Source: Blasia pusilla (Eukaryota > Marchantiophyta > Marchantiopsida > Blasiales). Taken from it: a stretch of DNA of 64,000 nt. Below are positions 59,777 to 64,000 of this stretch, piece after piece (the first letter of the stretch is position 1; each line of letters begins with the position of its first letter). The notes beneath the pieces are model-generated. The model saw nothing but the letters and a program-made list of their open reading frames with translations. It was not told where the DNA came from and ran no database searches. Location: contig CM114273.1 in the NCBI GenBank assembly GCA_050084515.1, forward strand, positions 32,674,001-32,738,000, read 5' to 3'. The translations under genes were made by a program, and so were the position numbers.

Positions 59777-62700
59777 CCCTTGCCGTATTTTCTGGTCACT
59801 GGTGCTGAGAGGGCTGTGAATGTCAAAACTGATCGTGTCTTGACCCTTCTGAAAGTGACTTTCATTGTATAGTATGCATGAAACTATTATAACAAGCAGT
59901 GTGTACTGCCAGGAGAATGTGCTCAGGATAAACGTGTACATATTTGAGAGGGAATCAGGAGCTCAACCAGAATTGATGCCTACTTATAATATGGAAGATT
60001 CCAAAAGGTTATGCCAAAAAGCCTGCAATTGGAATAATTCATTTTTTCATCTCCGGTCTACTAGCCTCGTACTAGCCTCGGTCTGCTGACTTCATCTCCC
60101 TATTGGAATCTCGTACTTTCGTTGCTGGTTCTTGGCGTTCTGGTTGCGTTTCTTCTCGTCTGCTTTTGTTTGAGTGGACCAAGCTCTCCTCCTTTCCCTT
60201 GTCCCATCCTCTGTATGCCTCCTATTATAATTCCATAACTGTGCAATACGTCTCTCATGTGTGTCAACTATTGACTGACGATCAGTATCTCTGCTGCCTT
60301 TGTGTCTGTTTTTTTTCCTTGATCTTCGTTTCACTGTCCCTTCCCTCTCTTGTCCCGTCTTTGGACTGTCGTTGCACATCAGTGTTTCGCCAATGGTTAT
60401 CAAATGTCACTGGATGAATATGCTCCCCTTCCCCACAGTGTGCGTCAGTCCTTAAATCTTCCTCTTGGTTGGTTTGGGTCACAAAACCCGCCTCGGGTGT
60501 TTCGCTTTGGCTTCTGAGGGCTTTGTAGGACCAGGAAGGAGTTCCCCACTCCCCGTCTGCGACAAATCCGCAAGCCCCCGGCGATGATTTGTCAGTTCTC
60601 GCTTTGCAGCGATGGTTAATGTTCCAAGGAGCTCTGCGGATGGTCAGTATGGATTCCTTTGCAGTGAAGGGCGTCTTCATTCACAAGAACTCCCATCTAT
60701 GGGGCCGGCATCGCAGGGAGTGGTCTCACCTATTCCCTGGGCTGTCGTTCACGATTACGTATGCCACCAGAGCTGTGGCCTTCAGCTTCCACCGTCTCCC
60801 ACGGCCGTGAAACAACGGGCGGGAGTAGTGTCCTGCTCCACCGAATCAGGGCTCCCAGAGGAGCGTTGACAGCAGGCACTCGAGGACGTTCGCATAGCAA
60901 CGGGCTCTGTGTCGTGTGTTTCCTTTTGGACTGGGACACAAATCTCTGGAGCCCTTCACCTTTCACGTGCCGATTTGACGTACTGCTTCCGTCTGCGCTC
61001 GCATCTTGCGCTGTACTATCGACGTTCCCAACACACGTAAAGAGTCCGTTTCTGATGAGAACATGTTGGGTCTGTGCTGTCGGGCGCTTTAAGCCTTTGC
61101 CAGAATGGTCTTTCCTGCTCCCGCTGTCAGATGCCTCGCTAAAGGACACACACAAACAGCCGCAGTGAAAGGGAAAAAAACATCGCAGACAGAGCTCACA
61201 TGACCGTCTGAGATCCTGAGACCGAAAAAGGGGGTCGAGCCGAGAAAGACGTCAAGCGACGTATGATGTACAGTCGGATCGTTGCTTCACGCAACAGATG
61301 CTCTCGGCAGCACCGGAGCGGATTGATCTAGGGAAGGCGTGTGACCTGAAGCTTCAAGATGGAGGAAGAAGACCCGATTGGGCTTGAGCATTGAATGTCA
61401 CCCGGTGGGAGTCGTCTTGCGTGAATGTTTCAACCATCAGCCGCGAGGACGCAGCTGGGAGGAGGTGAGTGGGTAGGTGGTATCGGTTGGGAGGAGGTGG
61501 GTGGTTGTGGTATCGATCGGAAACCTCGAGAAAAGGGTGTGAAGCAATTTCGTAGGTATCCCAGAGCGTATAGGGTGGAAACCGGTGGCGGAATGCTGGT
61601 GGAGTATGCAGGTGCACATCGCTCAAAGTGAGGATTACGGTTTGACGCCAAGAGAGAGAGAAGGTGGTGGGGGTTCGTGGGCTTTGCGCGGTGGGGCCTG
61701 GACAAGCGAGGAGTTGAATGCTCCCGGAAAGATGCTCTGCCGTGTAGACAGGAGCTGCTGCTGCTGTGTCGACGGATGTCCTGTGATTATGGCTTGCTTG
61801 CTAGGCCGGATGTGATCTCGTGGGACAGTTAGTAGGTCGGTTGAGGACAAGCAACAAAAGCTGTGACAACGCCGTGCACCGAATTCTTGATACCACTGAT
61901 GATAGGGACGATGAGTCGTGTCAGCTTCCCCATGAAACTACAGCGGAGCTCGAGAACCGAAAACTTAGACCAATCTAACTTAATCTCGGCGAAACCAAGA
62001 GTCGTCTATTAATCGCCGAGGTGGCCATTCCGTCAATTGACCGTCTGGACGCCTGAACCATCAAGTGTGAGGCGTTTTTCTATTTATATGTATATTATTT
62101 CTTCACGGGTGAGGAAAAACCCTCACCCGTGACGGGAAGGCTTTGCCGGCTCAGGAAAGAACTACAGTCCAACAACATCACCGTAGGTCTCCGCATTAGG
62201 ACTTTGTCCATCGATCCTACGAAGAATGTAGCCCTCGATAAGTCAGAGCGAGCCTCCGTAAAGTCCATATGCCAGTTGTAGGAAGCGGTCACATTATGTC
62301 CGGCATAAAGTCAAAACATCGGGTTGGGAGATCCCGGAGTTGTGAGCTTCCGACAAAGTCCAACTTTCTTCTCCGTAGCTTCGTAAGACGCTCGGATTCT
62401 AGAAGATGAAGCCCGATTGTGCCGTTCATCCGAACGATCAATAGAAAATATTTCCTAACCAGCTTAGGAGATGAGCGAGGGCAGCGCTCCTGCAGACTTC
62501 GGATCCACGATTCCACATTGACCTCTCACACGCGTTCGCATTAGCATAAACCTTCGCAGAGCGTTCGGATATGTGGATAATTTTAGGATATGATGGTTCC
62601 GCAAGTCAACGACGTCCGCCGCAGATCGCTTGACTGCTCCATACCTTGCGTTGCAAAGTCCAGGCTTACCCAACCGGGAGGATATCCATCTGTTGAACGG

Positions 62701-64000
62701 CTCCACGGGTGCGTTTCAGCGATTGTCCTGGCTGTGTGCATCAACCGGAAGCTTGGGCAGAACTCCGGACGACTTCCCTCGCCCAGTCGCACCGCAACGT
62801 TCACTTCCAAAGCAGGCTTTCGCTCAAATCAAATTAGTTTGCGCCCTCTATCATCAGCAGACGAGTTGGCCTCACGAACTACCCTGGGCCATCGCTCTCA
62901 TCACAAGGGCTGCTCCGTGACATGTTTCCGACTCGTCGAGCTTTTGTCTCCACTCGAAGCTTTTCGCCCTGGGAGATTCCCATTTTCGTTGCGTAAATGC
63001 TACCACAGTAGAAATGCAAAATCACGTCAGTTCGTCCTCGCTTTGCTCTCGCGCTCCACCTTAAAGGTAGCCTACCAACGACCGAGCGCAATGTTGACCT
63101 ACCTCGAGGATGGCAGGCAGAATGAACATCCCTCCGCGTGCATCGATTCTCCAACAGCGTTCCGATCGCCAAGCTTCATCAAAGCCACGCTGCTATCATT
63201 ATGTCACTGTCGCCTTCCTTCGCTTTCTTCCTGACTCCCAGAGAAAAAGAAACCATCGCAATCGCCCTTCACATCTCCGGGACTACATCTCCTTCACTCA
63301 ATTTTACAATCATTGCAGCTTTGCTTCGCGAGATACCTGAGGTTGGATCCTTCCTTCCTTTCAGCATCTTCATCATCATTCTTTCTCCTGATGCCGGCAG
63401 CCAGCTACGTACGGCGTCATCATTACAAATTCTCGCCATCGCCAGTTTCGCCACGCACACTGTTTGGCCCAAGATTTCCCGCGCCGCTGTCCCCGCCCAA
63501 CGAGTTTCAATCGCCGTTCCTTCCTACGTTCCTCAGCTCCGCACTCCTACCCTACGCTACTTCCTTCACACTGGAGGGCGACGGCGCTCGTGGACGGAGC
63601 GCCGTTCAGGACGTCCGGTGACTCCGGTCTGAAGTACGTCTCAACGGCTAGACCGTATAAAGCCGTTTCATTTACGGTTCCGAAAGTATTTAAGATAATT
63701 TATGGGAAGAATTTGTCAAATGAAATTTAATGGGTTTACTTGTCCCATAAAATAAATCTTCACATGATCTCCAAATTTTCCTCCGTTTTCTTAAGGATAA
63801 TGGAGGAAGTTCCATGTGAAATCTTTTCGGCTCATGTTAAATTATTGAATACTAGTTAAGACTCATGAGGGGACGACCCACTCTAGTGAAGGGGCGACCC
63901 ACTCCATGGTGCCTAACCCTATATGCCTGGGTCCACTCCACAGTCCCTAACCTCCGTCTCCTTCTATTATTTTAATGTCCCCTTACCTAATGCCCATGCC
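59777..64000. other. No gene recognised downstream of DUF2301
   Basis: The first few hundred bases are probably the 3' UTR. From 60.1 to 63.6 kb composition is moderately GC-rich with many overlapping frames up to 214 codons on both strands (62590-63234 plus is the longest), none with a recognisable motif. The region could hold the 5' part of a neighbouring gene or a decayed transposon. The last 350 bases turn AT-rich, with a short direct repeat (GGGGCGACCCACTC type) at 63873-63905. Confidence 0.4.
62104..62131. repeat. Perfect 11-bp hairpin
   Basis: CACGGGTGAGG, a 6-base loop, then CCTCACCCGTG, next to an AT-rich run. It resembles the hairpins inside Helitron ends, but no CTRR terminus is nearby. 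Confidence 0.7.

Noticed and set aside
62590-63234. 214-codon frame on the plus strand
   Set aside because: Several overlapping frames exist on both strands here, and none carries a recognisable family pattern. Listed only as an unassigned region.

Overview
This window reads as nuclear DNA of a plant-lineage (streptophyte) genome. Genes are split by spliceosomal introns of about 80 to 1500 bases. One gene encodes an MLO protein and another a plastid-type DUF2301 membrane protein. The mobile DNA is of plant type: Helitrons with CTAG ends and a Ty3/gypsy element. I cannot name the species. The transposon content suggests an early-diverging lineage such as a bryophyte or relative, but that is inference.

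Layout. 1-13.3 kb: AT-rich, decayed, gene-poor DNA with tandem repeats, a Helitron 3' end on the minus strand (7477), a dispersed repeat (8.46-9.5 kb), a long hairpin (10.1 kb) and two hypothetical ORFs. 13.3-20.25 kb: a nearly full-length but dead Helitron with a RepHel gene in many exons. Its N-terminal exon pair is repeated in tandem, a stop lies inside the two-tyrosine motif, and the Walker A loop is deleted. 21.8-23.73 kb: a second, shorter Helitron remnant. 24-32 kb: gene-poor DNA with several 150-220 bp non-autonomous Helitrons and a GC-rich island between AT-rich repeats in opposite orientation. 32.57-38.59 kb: a complete 15-exon MLO gene (predicted 621 aa). 42.84-53.17 kb: a Ty3/gypsy retrotransposon on the minus strand. 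54.9-56.3 kb: repeat remnants. 56.85-59.78 kb: a complete 5-exon gene for a DUF2301 membrane protein (predicted 313 aa) with a likely plastid transit peptide. 60-64 kb: no gene recognised.

The most notable object is the retrotransposon. Read 5' to 3' on the minus strand it carries gag with zinc knuckles, an aspartic protease, a C5 cytosine DNA methyltransferase of DNMT3-like, non-permuted motif order, reverse transcriptase, RNase H, integrase, and a PHD-finger-like C-terminus. The methyltransferase lies in the protease frame and between protease and reverse transcriptase, so it was part of the polyprotein. This copy is dead: it has several in-frame stops and frame changes. It is flanked by TG...CA LTR sequence and a 4-bp direct repeat, and it appears to sit inside an older, inverted LTR of related sequence.

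The two host genes show no stop or frameshift in the spliced reading and look functional. The rest is a graveyard of transposons with no working autonomous element.
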